The position numbers and the translations under genes are program-made. Below, piece after piece: positions 9,100-17,180 of a stretch of 64,000 nt of DNA. The stretch is taken from assembly GCF_003345295.1 (NCBI RefSeq), contig NZ_CP031056.1, positions 1,612,001 through 1,676,000 on the forward strand. Direction: 5' to 3'. The stretch's first letter is position 1; each line of letters opens with the position of its first letter. Source of the DNA: Vibrio splendidus. GTDB taxonomy: Bacteria; Pseudomonadota; Gammaproteobacteria; Enterobacterales; Vibrionaceae. Below the pieces are notes generated by a model, which was not told the origin of the DNA, searched no databases, and saw only the letters and a list, made by a program, of their open reading frames with translations.

Positions 9100-10152
9100 T
9101 TACTTGTTGCGACGAGCTTCAACAGCATCTGCCAGTTGGCGAAGTACTGTTTCAGTATCTTCCCAACCAATACAAGCATCGGTAATAGACTGACCGTATG
9201 TCGCTGCTTTGCCGTCAACCAAGTCTTGGCGACCTTCAACAAGGTGAGATTCAATCATCACACCAAAAATAGCTTTATCACCACCTGAAATCTGTGCACT
9301 TACGTCATCAGATACGTTAATTTGGCGTTTAAACTGCTTAGAGCTATTCGCATGGCTGAAATCAATCATCACCTTCTCTGGAAGACCTGAAGCTTTTAGT
9401 TCTTCCTTAATCTTGCTTACATGCTCTGCACTGTAGTTTGGCTCTTTACCACCACGTAGGATGATATGGCAATCAGGGTTACCTGCAGTTTCTATGATAG
9501 CGGAGTGACCGTACTTAGTTACCGACAAAAAGTGGTGAGAAGCACTCGCTGAACGAATCGCGTCGGTTGCAATCTTAATGTTGCCATCAGTACCATTCTT
9601 AAAGCCTACAGGGCAAGAAATACCCGAAGCAAGTTCACGGTGAACCTGAGATTCAGTCGTACGTGCGCCAATTGCGCCCCAGCTGATTAAGTCAGCAACG
9701 TATTGAGGCGTGATCATATCTAGGAATTCACTTGCCGTCGGCATTCCCATATCAGTTAGGTCAAGCAGTAGCTTACGTCCTAGACGAAGACCATCGTTTA
9801 GCTTGAACGTATCGTTCATGTACGGGTCATTGATTAGACCTTTCCAACCAACAGTTGTACGTGGCTTTTCAAAGTAAACACGCATTACGATTTCAAGGTT
9901 ATCGCCTAGTTCATCACGTAACACTTTCAAGCGTTTGCCATATTCAAGTGCAGCTTCTGTGTCATGAATAGAACATGGGCCAACGATAACAAGCAAGCGG
10001 TCGTCGCTATCTTCTAAAATATTATGAATCGCTTTACGGCTTTCAAAGGTTGTAGAAGAAGCAATTTCTGTCGCTGGAAACTTTTCTAAAACAGCAACAG
10101 GTGGTAATAACTCTTTTACTTTGTTAATTCTTACATCATCAGTCTGAAACAT
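9100..10152 (-). CDS. aroG: 3-deoxy-7-phosphoheptulonate (DAHP) synthase, AroG type
   Basis: A 350-aa class I DAHP synthase, the first step of the shikimate pathway (PEP + erythrose-4-P). It matches E. coli AroG almost end to end. VGPCSIHD, MRVYFEKPRTTVGWKG, GAIGARTTESQVHRE, GFKNGTDG, LRGGKEPNY and MIDFSHANSSK are all in place, including the metal-binding Cys (GPCS). The Phe-sensitive isoenzyme is the best fit by overall similarity, but allosteric class cannot be proved by eye. A TyrR box lies about 170 bp upstream of the start. Confidence 0.95.
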   Translation of the reverse strand: MFQTDDVRINKVKELLPPVAVLEKFPATEIASSTTFESRKAIHNILEDSDDRLLVIVGPCSIHDTEAALEYGKRLKVLRDELGDNLEIVMRVYFEKPRTTVGWKGLINDPYMNDTFKLNDGLRLGRKLLLDLTDMGMPTASEFLDMITPQYVADLISWGAIGARTTESQVHRELASGISCPVGFKNGTDGNIKIATDAIRSASASHHFLSVTKYGHSAIIETAGNPDCHIILRGGKEPNYSAEHVSKIKEELKASGLPEKVMIDFSHANSSKQFKRQINVSDDVSAQISGGDKAIFGVMIESHLVEGRQDLVDGKAATYGQSITDACIGWEDTETVLRQLADAVEARRNK

Positions 10153-10322
10153 CGCTTACTTCTTCCTTTTTTCTATCCTTGAGCTGAATGTACGTTGTCT
10201 CACGTAACTTTCTTTCAGCACTAATCTTCTTGTTCCTTGTAACTTAACTAGTAAAAACTCTAGTTTCAATCACTAATTGAAAATAAACGCAATTTTTTTT
10301 GTGTTTTATATTAGAAACACCA

Positions 10323-10340
10323 TGTATAGTATTGTTTACA
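10323..10340. promoter_or_regulatory. TyrR box upstream of aroG
   Basis: TGTATAGTATTGTTTACA matches the consensus TGTAAA-N6-TTTACA at 11 of 12 fixed positions. It lies 171 bp upstream of the aroG start in an otherwise empty 315-bp gap, so aromatic-amino-acid repression by TyrR is the expected control. Confidence 0.75.
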
Positions 10341-10467
10341 CACTATCGATTGCGTAATTTCAAGGAAGACAAGAGCAGCTATTCTTCAAGCTTCAGCATA
10401 CATGTAGCATTGTGTAGCACTTGAAAACAAAAAAAGCTCACGTGATTAACGCAAGCTCTCTATTCAA

Positions 10468-10683
10468 CTACATTCTTTTCAATGGTTTGACAACGCTATC
10501 AAGCCCTTCAATTTTCAGAGCAAGGCACAGTTTTAATAAGTCGCCTAGCTCACCAGAGGGGAACCCTTTTTTGTCGAACCACAGCAAATATTCTTCAGGC
10601 AAGTCAATCAACGTACGACCAGCGTATTTACCAAATGGCATTTGCATTCTAGCAAGTTTAATCAGGTTCTCTTTCTCTAGCAT
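10468..10683 (-). CDS. DUF3820 family protein
   Basis: A 71-aa protein with the compact family pattern MPFGKYAGRTLIDLPEEYLLWF (FGKxKG...lpdLPxxYL.W), ending in a leucine-rich helix. Members are annotated as putative quorum-sensing-regulated virulence factors, from one Pseudomonas study, but the biochemical role is unknown. AAAGAG lies 6 bp upstream of the ATG. The small lipoprotein-like reading frames described next end just 12 bp upstream, so they are probably cotranscribed. Confidence 0.8.
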   Translation of the reverse strand: MLEKENLIKLARMQMPFGKYAGRTLIDLPEEYLLWFDKKGFPSGELGDLLKLCLALKIEGLDSVVKPLKRM

Positions 10684-10695
10684 TACAGGCTCTTT

Positions 10696-10898
10696 CTAAG
10701 CGTCATCGATATTCTGTAGAGTATCACCTAAACGTTCAACCCAATAGTTGATCGCATCTTTGGCATCATCAAGCGAGTCAATCATGGTTGAAAATCTTCA
10801 TAGCTGGTGAATTTAGTTGCGGTTTTAATTGGGCCGCCTGCACAATCAAACAAGAAGATGCTGGTTGCAACAAGCAAAAAGACTTTTAGAGGTTTCAT
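10696..10898 (-). pseudogene. Small lipoprotein-like gene, apparently frameshifted at a T4 run
   Basis: Two short frames abut. The first (10898-10782, 38 aa) begins MKPLKVFLLVATSIFLFDCAGG, a lipoprotein-like signal with an atypical Asp before the Cys, and ends at TGA. The second (10785-10696, 29 aa) starts inside that stop as ATGA and reads MIDSLDDAKDAINYWVERLG. The first frame ends ...SYEDF at GATTTTCAACC. One added T in the four-T run would give SYEDFSTMIDSLDDAKDA and join both frames into one protein of about 67 aa. I read this as one gene broken by a 1-bp deletion (real or a sequencing error). Two translationally coupled peptides is the alternative. I do not recognise a family. Confidence 0.6.
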
Positions 10899-10998
10899 GA
10901 CGCACTTAGTTAAAATTAAGGAATTTAATTAAGTATGTCATACCTTATATGAAAAGTTTGTAGAAAAGGGGAGTTAAAACTCAGAGCTAGCTTTAAAA

Positions 10999-11352
10999 TT
11001 AATCATGCTGAACGGTGTGTGCATACTCTACGATTACTTGATTTCCTTCGATGTAAGCATTTTGAATTTCACCATCAACACTCATTCTACTTTTCAAATA
11101 AACGACTTTAGGCCCTGACTTGTTACCTTCTTTAAGCGAAGGAAACACATTCCTAGGTTCTAAGTGAAGTAAGCGACAGAAGTGACTAATGAAAGACATA
11201 GTCAATGCTGTCTCCCCTCTTAGCACTCTTGAGAAATCAAGCTGGTTCATGCCTAGCTTCTTCGAAAACTCCATCTGCGTAATTCGCATTCGCGACTTTT
11301 GTGACATCCACGTTTGATACAACGCATCTCTGTCTTGCTCTGTAAATTCCAT
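10999..11352 (-). CDS. XRE-type helix-turn-helix regulator
   Basis: A 117-aa protein. Residues about 20-75 form an HTH_XRE-like domain (RITQMEFSKKLGMNQLDFSRVLRGE, with the recognition helix QLDFSRVL), followed by a short beta-rich tail ending IVEYAHTVQHD. A longer frame starts at 11409. However, AAGGAG lies 5 bp before the ATG at 11352, and the extra 19 residues (MLCMKSRTIDWYELYKGVG) are unlike an N-terminus, so I choose the shorter form. The target is unknown. It is transcribed away from gbpA. Confidence 0.75.
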   Translation of the reverse strand: MEFTEQDRDALYQTWMSQKSRMRITQMEFSKKLGMNQLDFSRVLRGETALTMSFISHFCRLLHLEPRNVFPSLKEGNKSGPKVVYLKSRMSVDGEIQNAYIEGNQVIVEYAHTVQHD

Positions 11353-11837
11353 ACCGACTCCTTTATATAATTCGTACCAATCAATTGTCCGGCTTTTCAT
11401 ACACAGCATGTCAGCGTTCGGTTAGTGGAAACCAAAGGTTTGGTTTTGATATGCGCTCAATCGGTGTAAGGAACAAAGAATAATAACCATTAATCATTCA
11501 CAGAAACAATTAGAGCAATTACTTTCTTTATTTATATCAATTGTTTATATGTTACCTAGGAACACATATGGCAAGTTAATTTGTATTAAGAATTATAAGT
11601 TCGAGATTAGCATTCCACATTTAAATCTATTGTGTCGCATTTATAAAAGCTGTTGGCTACATTTCGTTTGCTCAAACTCACTTCTGGCAAACTATTTGAA
11701 AGAATAGGACGCAAAGCCACCGGTCTGTCGACATATATTCTGTCTATGATAGCGGGGCCGCCACTTAATAGAATTTAAGTGTAAATGCATGCCGGAGTGT
11801 TCTCTTTTTTGTCGGCCAAATACAGTAAGGACAAATA
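11353..11837. other. Intergenic region upstream of gbpA
   Basis: About 480 bp. The distal half is AT-rich and without recognisable genes. The proximal part holds the c-di-GMP riboswitch and a leader of about 70 bp. Just before the gbpA ribosome site, GCCGG...GTCGGC flanks a T-rich stretch that could take part in the expression platform. Confidence 0.6.
11680..11765 (+). promoter_or_regulatory. Cyclic-di-GMP-I (GEMM) riboswitch upstream of gbpA
   Basis: All hallmarks of the GEMM-I aptamer are present. The closing helix is TGGC/GCCA (11685-11688 with 11760-11763). P2 is CTATTT/GAATAG capped by a GAAA tetraloop. The highly conserved GGACGCAAAGCC follows with ACCGG, and ATGATAGCGGGGCCGCCA closes P3 and P1. 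The aptamer ends about 72 bp upstream of the gbpA ATG. V. cholerae gbpA is known to be preceded by the same class (Vc1), so the arrangement is conserved. The expression mechanism (transcriptional or translational) is not evident from sequence. Confidence 0.95.
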
Positions 11838-13304
11838 ATGAAACAACTCCCAAAAAAATCGCTCATCGCGCTATCGCTACTTAGCGTCAGTGGAGCAAGC
11901 TTCGGTCACGGTTATGTCTCGGCATACGATAATGGCGTAGCAGAAAGCCGTGTCGCGTTGTGTAAATTCCCAGCGAGTGATACACAACAAAAAAACACAG
12001 GCTGTGGTGGTATTCAATATGAACCACAAAGTGTAGAAGGCCCTGAGGGCTTTCCTGAAAGCGGCCCTGCCGATGGAAAAATCGCTAGTGCACAATCTTC
12101 TTTAGCGGCAGCGCTAGACGAGCAAACCGCAGACCGCTGGGTTAAGCGCCCTATCAAATCTGGATCTCAGTACTTTGAGTGGACGTTCACAGCGAACCAC
12201 AAAACCCGTGATTGGAAATATTACATTACTCAACCAGATTGGAACCCAAACCAACCTTTGGCACGCAGTTCTTTTGATTTAACGCCATTCTGCGTTGTTG
12301 AAGGCAATATGGAACAACCACCGATGCAAGTCAGCCACTTGTGTAATGTACCAGAGCGTGAAGGTTATCAAGTGATTCTTGCTGTATGGGATGTGGGTGA
12401 TACTGCAGCGGCTTTCTACAACGTTATCGATGTAAAATTTGACGGCGATGGCCCTGTTATCCCGGATTGGGATCAAGGCGGTCAAATCAATCCAACTCAA
12501 GACCTCAACATTGGCGACGCAGTTTACACTCGTGTCTTCGACCAATCTGGTGAGAACGCTTCATACAGTACAGAGTTAGTGATTGAGAACAACGAACAAG
12601 GTAAAGCAAACAACTGGTCTTACGCGCTTGCTTCGAAGATCAATCAAGAGCAAACGCAAATCAAAGCAGGTCAGCTGAACGATCAAAACGATTTCGCGCC
12701 AGTGTATGGCACGAACCCTGTTTATCTAAAATCAGGTTCAGGCTTTAAGAGCGTAGAGATCGGTTACAAGATTGATACTCCAGAGCCAGATCATGAGTTA
12801 GAAGTCACAGGCCTAGAATCTGAGTATGTTATTGATGAAAACCAACCTACACAGCTTGGTCTTACATTAGCAGCAACTGGCGATATTCAAGCAGAACTGA
12901 CCGTGTACAACCATCACCGTGAAGCACTTGCCTCTCAGAAATCTGAATTAGCAGACGGACAAGTTGAAGATGTTCAACTCACTCTATCTAAGTCGGAAGC
13001 TGGCCACCACATGCTTGTGGTTGTGACGAAAGATGACCAAGGTAACTTAGTGGATCAGAACACGCTTGATTTCCACCTAATGGACGAGCAAACACCGCCA
13101 CCAGCAGGCGACTACGACTTCGTGTTCCCAGAAAGCATTGAGTCTTACACAGCAGGAACAAAGGTTCTGAGCAGCGACGGCGGCGTTTATCAGTGTAAAG
13201 AGTTCCCATACTCTGGTTACTGTGTTCAATGGGCTCCAACAGCAACTCAGTACGAACCAGGTGTCGGTTCACACTGGCAAAGTGCTTGGAACAAAGTGGA
13301 CTAA
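11838..13304 (+). CDS. gbpA: GbpA: secreted chitin/GlcNAc-binding protein with AA10 LPMO domain
   Basis: At 488 aa this is close to V. cholerae GbpA. The signal peptide ends at GASFG, exposing mature His1 (residue 24). With His121 it makes the copper histidine brace of an AA10 lytic polysaccharide monooxygenase. Domain 1 (to about residue 203) ends FYNVIDVKF, two middle domains follow, and a C-terminal CBM73-type chitin-binding module (from about residue 428; VFPESIESYTAGT, YQCKEFPYSGYCVQWAP, HWQSAWNKV) closes the protein. It is secreted and mediates attachment to chitin and mucin. AAGGA precedes the ATG, and expression should respond to c-di-GMP through the upstream riboswitch. Confidence 0.97.
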   Translation: MKQLPKKSLIALSLLSVSGASFGHGYVSAYDNGVAESRVALCKFPASDTQQKNTGCGGIQYEPQSVEGPEGFPESGPADGKIASAQSSLAAALDEQTADRWVKRPIKSGSQYFEWTFTANHKTRDWKYYITQPDWNPNQPLARSSFDLTPFCVVEGNMEQPPMQVSHLCNVPEREGYQVILAVWDVGDTAAAFYNVIDVKFDGDGPVIPDWDQGGQINPTQDLNIGDAVYTRVFDQSGENASYSTELVIENNEQGKANNWSYALASKINQEQTQIKAGQLNDQNDFAPVYGTNPVYLKSGSGFKSVEIGYKIDTPEPDHELEVTGLESEYVIDENQPTQLGLTLAATGDIQAELTVYNHHREALASQKSELADGQVEDVQLTLSKSEAGHHMLVVVTKDDQGNLVDQNTLDFHLMDEQTPPPAGDYDFVFPESIESYTAGTKVLSSDGGVYQCKEFPYSGYCVQWAPTATQYEPGVGSHWQSAWNKVD

Positions 13305-13358
13305 GTACTCGCTAGATACTTACTTTGTATTAAGTGAGTTTTAGTCATCAACCAAACA

Positions 13359-13388
13359 AAAACGGATGCCCAAAGCATCCGTTTTCTT
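13359..13388. terminator. Bidirectional terminator between gbpA and ctaB
   Basis: An 11-bp perfect stem (AAAACGGATGC with GCATCCGTTTT) with a five-base loop, U tracts on both strands, between two convergent genes. Confidence 0.9.
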
Positions 13389-13415
13389 GTTCAGTAAAAG
13401 TAGAAACGCCAGTTG

Positions 13416-14408
13416 TTAAAGTAGATAGTGGTCTGCCAACAGAGCAACAAACAAGATCATGAGATGATAGATGGAGAACTTAAAGGTCTTCATCGCCATA
13501 TTAGGCTCATCACGATACTTAAGTACCCAAGCGTGGTAAACAAACCCACCGTTGAGCACCAATGAAGCGCTCAGATATATCCAGCTGCTCATGCCGACCA
13601 ACACTGGCAATATACATACGATGCTTAGCAGCAAGGTATAGAGCAAAATCGATGTTTTGGTGTAAGCAATACCATGGGTCACAGGCAGCATGGGGATATT
13701 CACTTTGGCATACTCATCACGACGATGAATTGCCAACGCCCAGAAGTGCGGAGGCGTCCAAATAAAGATGATCATCACCAACAGCCAAGCATTTGAATGC
13801 AGTTCATTGGTTACGGCCGTCCAGCCTAATAAGGGTGGCATAGCGCCAGCAATTCCGGCTATCACGATGTTCTGCGGGGTCGCTCGTTTCAAATACATGG
13901 TATAAATCACCGCGTAACCGAATAAGCTTGCAAAGGTTAACCAAGCAGTCAGTTGATTGACCCACACCACTAACGTAGCGAACCCAAGTAAGCCGATACC
14001 TGCTGCAAAGCTGAATACGCGCACACTGCTGAGCTCACCGGATGGTAAAGGACGTCGATTTGTTCGAGTCATTTGCCCATCGATCTTTTTATCGATCAAA
14101 TGGTTAAACGCAGCCGCTGAACCTGCCATTAACCCTATCCCAATCATTCCGAACAGAGTTTGTTGCAAAGGCAATCCATTCGGCACGGCCAAACACATCC
14201 CAACCAATGCCGTCAGCAACATCAAAGCCACCACTTTGGGTTTAGTCAGCGTTAAATAGACCTTCCAAGTTACTTTATTTTTCGAGACCAAATCACTTGT
14301 TGAAACCACTTCGTTTCCTGAAGAAATTCCATGATTGGTCGCACTTTCATTGCTTGATGCTCCACCTTGAACCATCACTCTATTTTGTGTCGACGTTCTA
14401 CTGACCAT
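13416..14408 (-). CDS. ctaB: Protoheme IX farnesyltransferase (heme O synthase)
   Basis: A 330-aa UbiA-family membrane enzyme that farnesylates heme B to heme O for the oxidase. LTKPKVVALMLLTALVG starts the core, NHLIDKKIDGQMTRTNRRPLPSG is the conserved Asp-rich prenyl-diphosphate motif, and HRRDEYAKVNIPMLPV the second motif. About nine membrane helices are visible. The first 45 residues are a hydrophilic Ser/Asn-rich extension. A frame opening at 14474 exists, but AAGGAGG sits 5 bp before the ATG at 14408, so I start there. The gene overlaps the end of ctaA by 11 bp. It is the last gene of the cox cluster. The E. coli bo3 homologue is CyoE. Confidence 0.93.
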   Translation of the reverse strand: MVSRTSTQNRVMVQGGASSNESATNHGISSGNEVVSTSDLVSKNKVTWKVYLTLTKPKVVALMLLTALVGMCLAVPNGLPLQQTLFGMIGIGLMAGSAAAFNHLIDKKIDGQMTRTNRRPLPSGELSSVRVFSFAAGIGLLGFATLVVWVNQLTAWLTFASLFGYAVIYTMYLKRATPQNIVIAGIAGAMPPLLGWTAVTNELHSNAWLLVMIIFIWTPPHFWALAIHRRDEYAKVNIPMLPVTHGIAYTKTSILLYTLLLSIVCILPVLVGMSSWIYLSASLVLNGGFVYHAWVLKYRDEPNMAMKTFKFSIYHLMILFVALLADHYLL

Positions 14409-15453
14409 GATTACCTCCTTGTAATACATTGTTCTTAGCCAAACACTCGCTTGGTTTGTACTGCCACACCACAAAGTTAGTCACAACCATACTCACAAGC
14501 AACATTGCCGCCATTAGGTTATGCAAAACCGCAACGGATATCGGCAGGTGGAACAAGACATTGCTAATCCCCAAACTGACTTGAGCAAACAACACCATCG
14601 CAACAACGATACTCAGCTTCTGTTGAGGTGCTTTACCCAACTTCCAAAGTTGATACACAATCATCAACACAGTTAATGTGGCAACAATAGCGCCAAAACG
14701 ATGCATGACATGTATGGTAAGTCTTGCTGGATACTCCAACACACCAAACTCATAATTATCATGTCCGTGTTGAGCAAAATCGAAAGCATTTTTGAAATCG
14801 AGATAACTTGTCCAGTTACCTTCACAAATGGGTAATTGCGTACACACAAGAGCGGCATAGTTGGATGACGTCCACCCACCTAATAAGATCTGCCCAACCA
14901 CCACTATCAACCCAAGCAGCGCCCAAGCTTTAAGTTTTGACGGATAAACATGTCCACTAAAACGGCTCTGAATATTGGATAAACGGCAATAGAGCAAGCA
15001 AAGAAGGGACAACAACGTAAAGCCACCCATCAAGTGCGCCATCACGACCACAGGCATGAGTTTGAGAGTGACTGTCCACATACCAAGCAAAGCCTGAAAG
15101 ATCACAGTTGCGGAGATAACTAGGGGAAGGCCCATCGGTGAAATGTTTTTCTGGATACACCAAATAACGACCACGAAGATAAGAATTCCTAACGATCCTG
15201 CAAAGTAGCGATGTACCATCTCGATCCAGGCTTTTTCAGCTTCAAGCACTCGTTCTGGAAATTGTAGATTCGCTTCATTCACCGCTAATGCATCGGAAGG
15301 CACGGTGATCTTGCCATAACATCCCGGCCAATCTGGACAACCAAGACCAGCATCAGACAAACGCGTGTAAGCACCGAGCACAATAACAGTCAGAGTTAGC
15401 AAGATAGTCACTCTCATAATAAACATGAGTAACTTTGGAGCTCCTTTTTGCAT
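14398..15453 (-). CDS. ctaA: Heme A synthase (COX15/CtaA)
   Basis: A 351-aa eight-helix membrane enzyme oxidising heme O to heme A. It shows the family marks GAYTRLSDAGLGCPDWPGCYG near residue 27 and MVHRYFAGSLG near residue 80. The second-half repeats are GGWTSSNYAALVCTQLPICEG and MHRFGA, which place the paired heme-ligand histidines. GGGAGATAAGCG precedes the ATG. It lies in the assembly half of the cox cluster, directly before ctaB. Presence of both CtaA and CtaB implies an aa3-type (heme A) oxidase. Confidence 0.94.
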   Translation of the reverse strand: MQKGAPKLLMFIMRVTILLTLTVIVLGAYTRLSDAGLGCPDWPGCYGKITVPSDALAVNEANLQFPERVLEAEKAWIEMVHRYFAGSLGILIFVVVIWCIQKNISPMGLPLVISATVIFQALLGMWTVTLKLMPVVVMAHLMGGFTLLSLLCLLYCRLSNIQSRFSGHVYPSKLKAWALLGLIVVVGQILLGGWTSSNYAALVCTQLPICEGNWTSYLDFKNAFDFAQHGHDNYEFGVLEYPARLTIHVMHRFGAIVATLTVLMIVYQLWKLGKAPQQKLSIVVAMVLFAQVSLGISNVLFHLPISVAVLHNLMAAMLLVSMVVTNFVVWQYKPSECLAKNNVLQGGNHGQ

Positions 15454-15500
15454 CGCTTATCTCCCTATACGAACCATCAACACCTAATGATTACTCGCCA

Positions 15501-16109
15501 TTACCCCACTCTCGACAGCTTGAGTAGTTTTCGTAAATCATGAATCATGCCTTTCGATTGGCTGACTAACTCCGAAGAGTCCGAAACGCTCTTATATTCC
15601 ATCACCAGTTGCCCAAGAGGATCGATAATGACAATTGAAGCAGGCGCAAACACAGTACTGAGTTGATCACCACCAGCTAAAAACGACAAATCAGGCTTGT
15701 TGAGCGCCCCCGACAACGAGTTACCTTCTGAAACAAAAACAACGGCGGTCACGCGCTCTTTGTTTTTCCCTAACGCTAAGTAGCTTTGATTCAAATAATG
15801 AAGCTGTTGTTCACACAAGCTTTCGCACTCCATCGGTGCGATATAACCCACTAACCAACCCTCTCCAGCCATGGGTACCGTTACGCCAAAATCCGCTAAC
15901 GTGACTCTTGGTTCTACCAATTCGCCTGAGTTAGTGACACCTGACGTATACCAATTCTGGTCCAACACAGTTTTGGCGATAAGCGCTGGCAAAGCGAAAA
16001 TTAGAACGAGTCCGATTAATACCAAACGTCCCTTAGTACGACGGCTTCTAAGCTCAGCCATGTTTGCCTCGGTACTTTCCCTGTTCACTTGTGCTTGAGA
16101 TTTATCCAT
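15501..16109 (-). CDS. Membrane-anchored thioredoxin-fold-like protein of the cox cluster
   Basis: A 202-aa protein with an N-terminal cytoplasmic tail, one membrane helix (about 28-47: LVLIGLVLIFALPALIAKTV) and a periplasmic domain. That domain includes MECESLCEQQL, a CxxxC pair as in SCO-type copper chaperones, and VIIDPLGQLVMEY late in the sequence. The usual SCO histidine is not obvious. Homologues in this gene position are annotated as cytochrome-oxidase-associated transmembrane proteins. A role in CuA maturation is inference. It overlaps the end of the SURF1 gene by 8 bp (ATGGATAA). Confidence 0.65.
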   Translation of the reverse strand: MDKSQAQVNRESTEANMAELRSRRTKGRLVLIGLVLIFALPALIAKTVLDQNWYTSGVTNSGELVEPRVTLADFGVTVPMAGEGWLVGYIAPMECESLCEQQLHYLNQSYLALGKNKERVTAVVFVSEGNSLSGALNKPDLSFLAGGDQLSTVFAPASIVIIDPLGQLVMEYKSVSDSSELVSQSKGMIHDLRKLLKLSRVG

Positions 16110-16929
16110 CGTTGTTCTCCGTGATAGGTGTCGCTTTTAGGTACCGATAGCCAATTAACAACATCAAAAACAAAAGTACCGCTGCCATTACAAACCATTG
16201 AAATGAGTAACCGAAGTGCTTTTCAGATTTCATCGCCGTTGGTCGCCACAACAACTCATAAGGCCATGAATCTAAGCTTTGAGGTTGGAAAACAAAGGGC
16301 AGCACTTCTTGCCCTGTGTACTCTGATAACGCTGTGATGTTGATGTTTTGAATTCTTTTAGGCGTTGTGTTTTCTAAAGCCAACTCATGACTTAGAGGGT
16401 TCACCGAACGTGTGTACAAACGCCCTGACATATTGGTTGGTAATGTGATATTTCCTAGTTGCGGTAGCTCTCTTCTGTCACGGCTTGCCACAACAAACCC
16501 AAGGTCTATCAGTAGTTGATGTTTGTGCAAGAACTGCTTTCCTTGGCCTTGAACTTCCCCCAACATATAAATCACATACCCCACCGTTCCTTGGTTAATC
16601 TGGTTGTCTAACAAGATCACCAAACCACTTGGTGTTTCCAATTCCACATCAACCTTCAAACCATTTAAAGATTGCTGTTCAGATAAATCTTGCGCTTGTG
16701 TACGCGAGCTCTGCAATTCAGAGATAACCGCATCCAATGATCTAGACGATTGCTGCGCTCTTTCTGATAGCTGCTGTTCATAACGTAGTTTCTCGTTACC
16801 TCTGTCTAACTGCCACAAACCCAACTTGATTAAAATGCCGACTGAAACCACAGTTAAAACAACCGCTATCCAAAAACCTTTACTGCGGAACTTGTGTTCA
16901 TCATCAATCAATCGGTTTGGAGTTATCAC
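16102..16929 (-). CDS. SURF1-family cytochrome oxidase assembly protein
   Basis: SURF1 layout: one helix near the N-terminus (GFWIAVVLTVVSVGILIKLG), the diagnostic LGLWQLDRGNEK, a soluble periplasmic body containing GYVIYMLGEV and LVDLGFVVASRDRRELP-like segments, and a final helix (WFVMAAVLLFLMLLIGYRY). SURF1 helps insert heme into subunit I. The start is uncertain: the frame opens at 17049 but reads through the divergent DUF2909 gene, and there is no in-frame ATG near the expected N-terminus. GTG at 16929 (275 aa) or TTG at 16911 are the likely starts. I give the GTG. Confidence 0.8.
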   Translation of the reverse strand: MITPNRLIDDEHKFRSKGFWIAVVLTVVSVGILIKLGLWQLDRGNEKLRYEQQLSERAQQSSRSLDAVISELQSSRTQAQDLSEQQSLNGLKVDVELETPSGLVILLDNQINQGTVGYVIYMLGEVQGQGKQFLHKHQLLIDLGFVVASRDRRELPQLGNITLPTNMSGRLYTRSVNPLSHELALENTTPKRIQNINITALSEYTGQEVLPFVFQPQSLDSWPYELLWRPTAMKSEKHFGYSFQWFVMAAVLLFLMLLIGYRYLKATPITENNDG

Positions 16930-16930
16930 T

Positions 16931-17161
16931 ATGGCGTCATCTACCTTTGTGTTGTTGTTTAAAATTGTATTGGTCGCTTTGCTGTTTTTTATCGCTTTCA
17001 ACCTGATGAAAGGGCTAATCCAAATCGCCTCAGGTAAACACAATGGCAAAAGACTGAGTCACTTCTTGGGTCGTCGAGTCATGTGGTCAGCCGTTGTCGT
17101 GCTACTGTTATTACTGGCGTTAGGTTCAGGAATGATAACTCCCAACCCTCGCCCCTATTAA
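16931..17161 (+). CDS. DUF2909 family small membrane protein
   Basis: A 76-aa protein with two membrane helices (VLLFKIVLVALLFFIAFNLMKG and SAVVVLLLLLALGSGMI) linked by a basic loop (GKHNGKRLSHFLGRR). This is the known twin-helix family found inside cox clusters of gamma-proteobacteria. Its function is unknown. It is the only plus-strand gene within the cluster. The ATG with GGAG 8 bp upstream abuts the proposed SURF1 start, so the two coding regions are head to head with no gap and each uses the other's 5' end for translation signals. Confidence 0.8.
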   Translation: MASSTFVLLFKIVLVALLFFIAFNLMKGLIQIASGKHNGKRLSHFLGRRVMWSAVVVLLLLLALGSGMITPNPRPY

Positions 17162-17180
17162 TCCCCTATAGGCTCAACCG

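Noticed and set aside
12988..13272. 94-codon minus-strand frame inside gbpA
   Set aside because: It is a shadow of the conserved chitin-binding domain and has no ribosome site.
16826..16930. Longer N-terminus of the DUF2909 protein from an upstream ATG
   Set aside because: The extension is antisense to SURF1 and lacks the family pattern. GGAG upstream of 16931 supports the short form.
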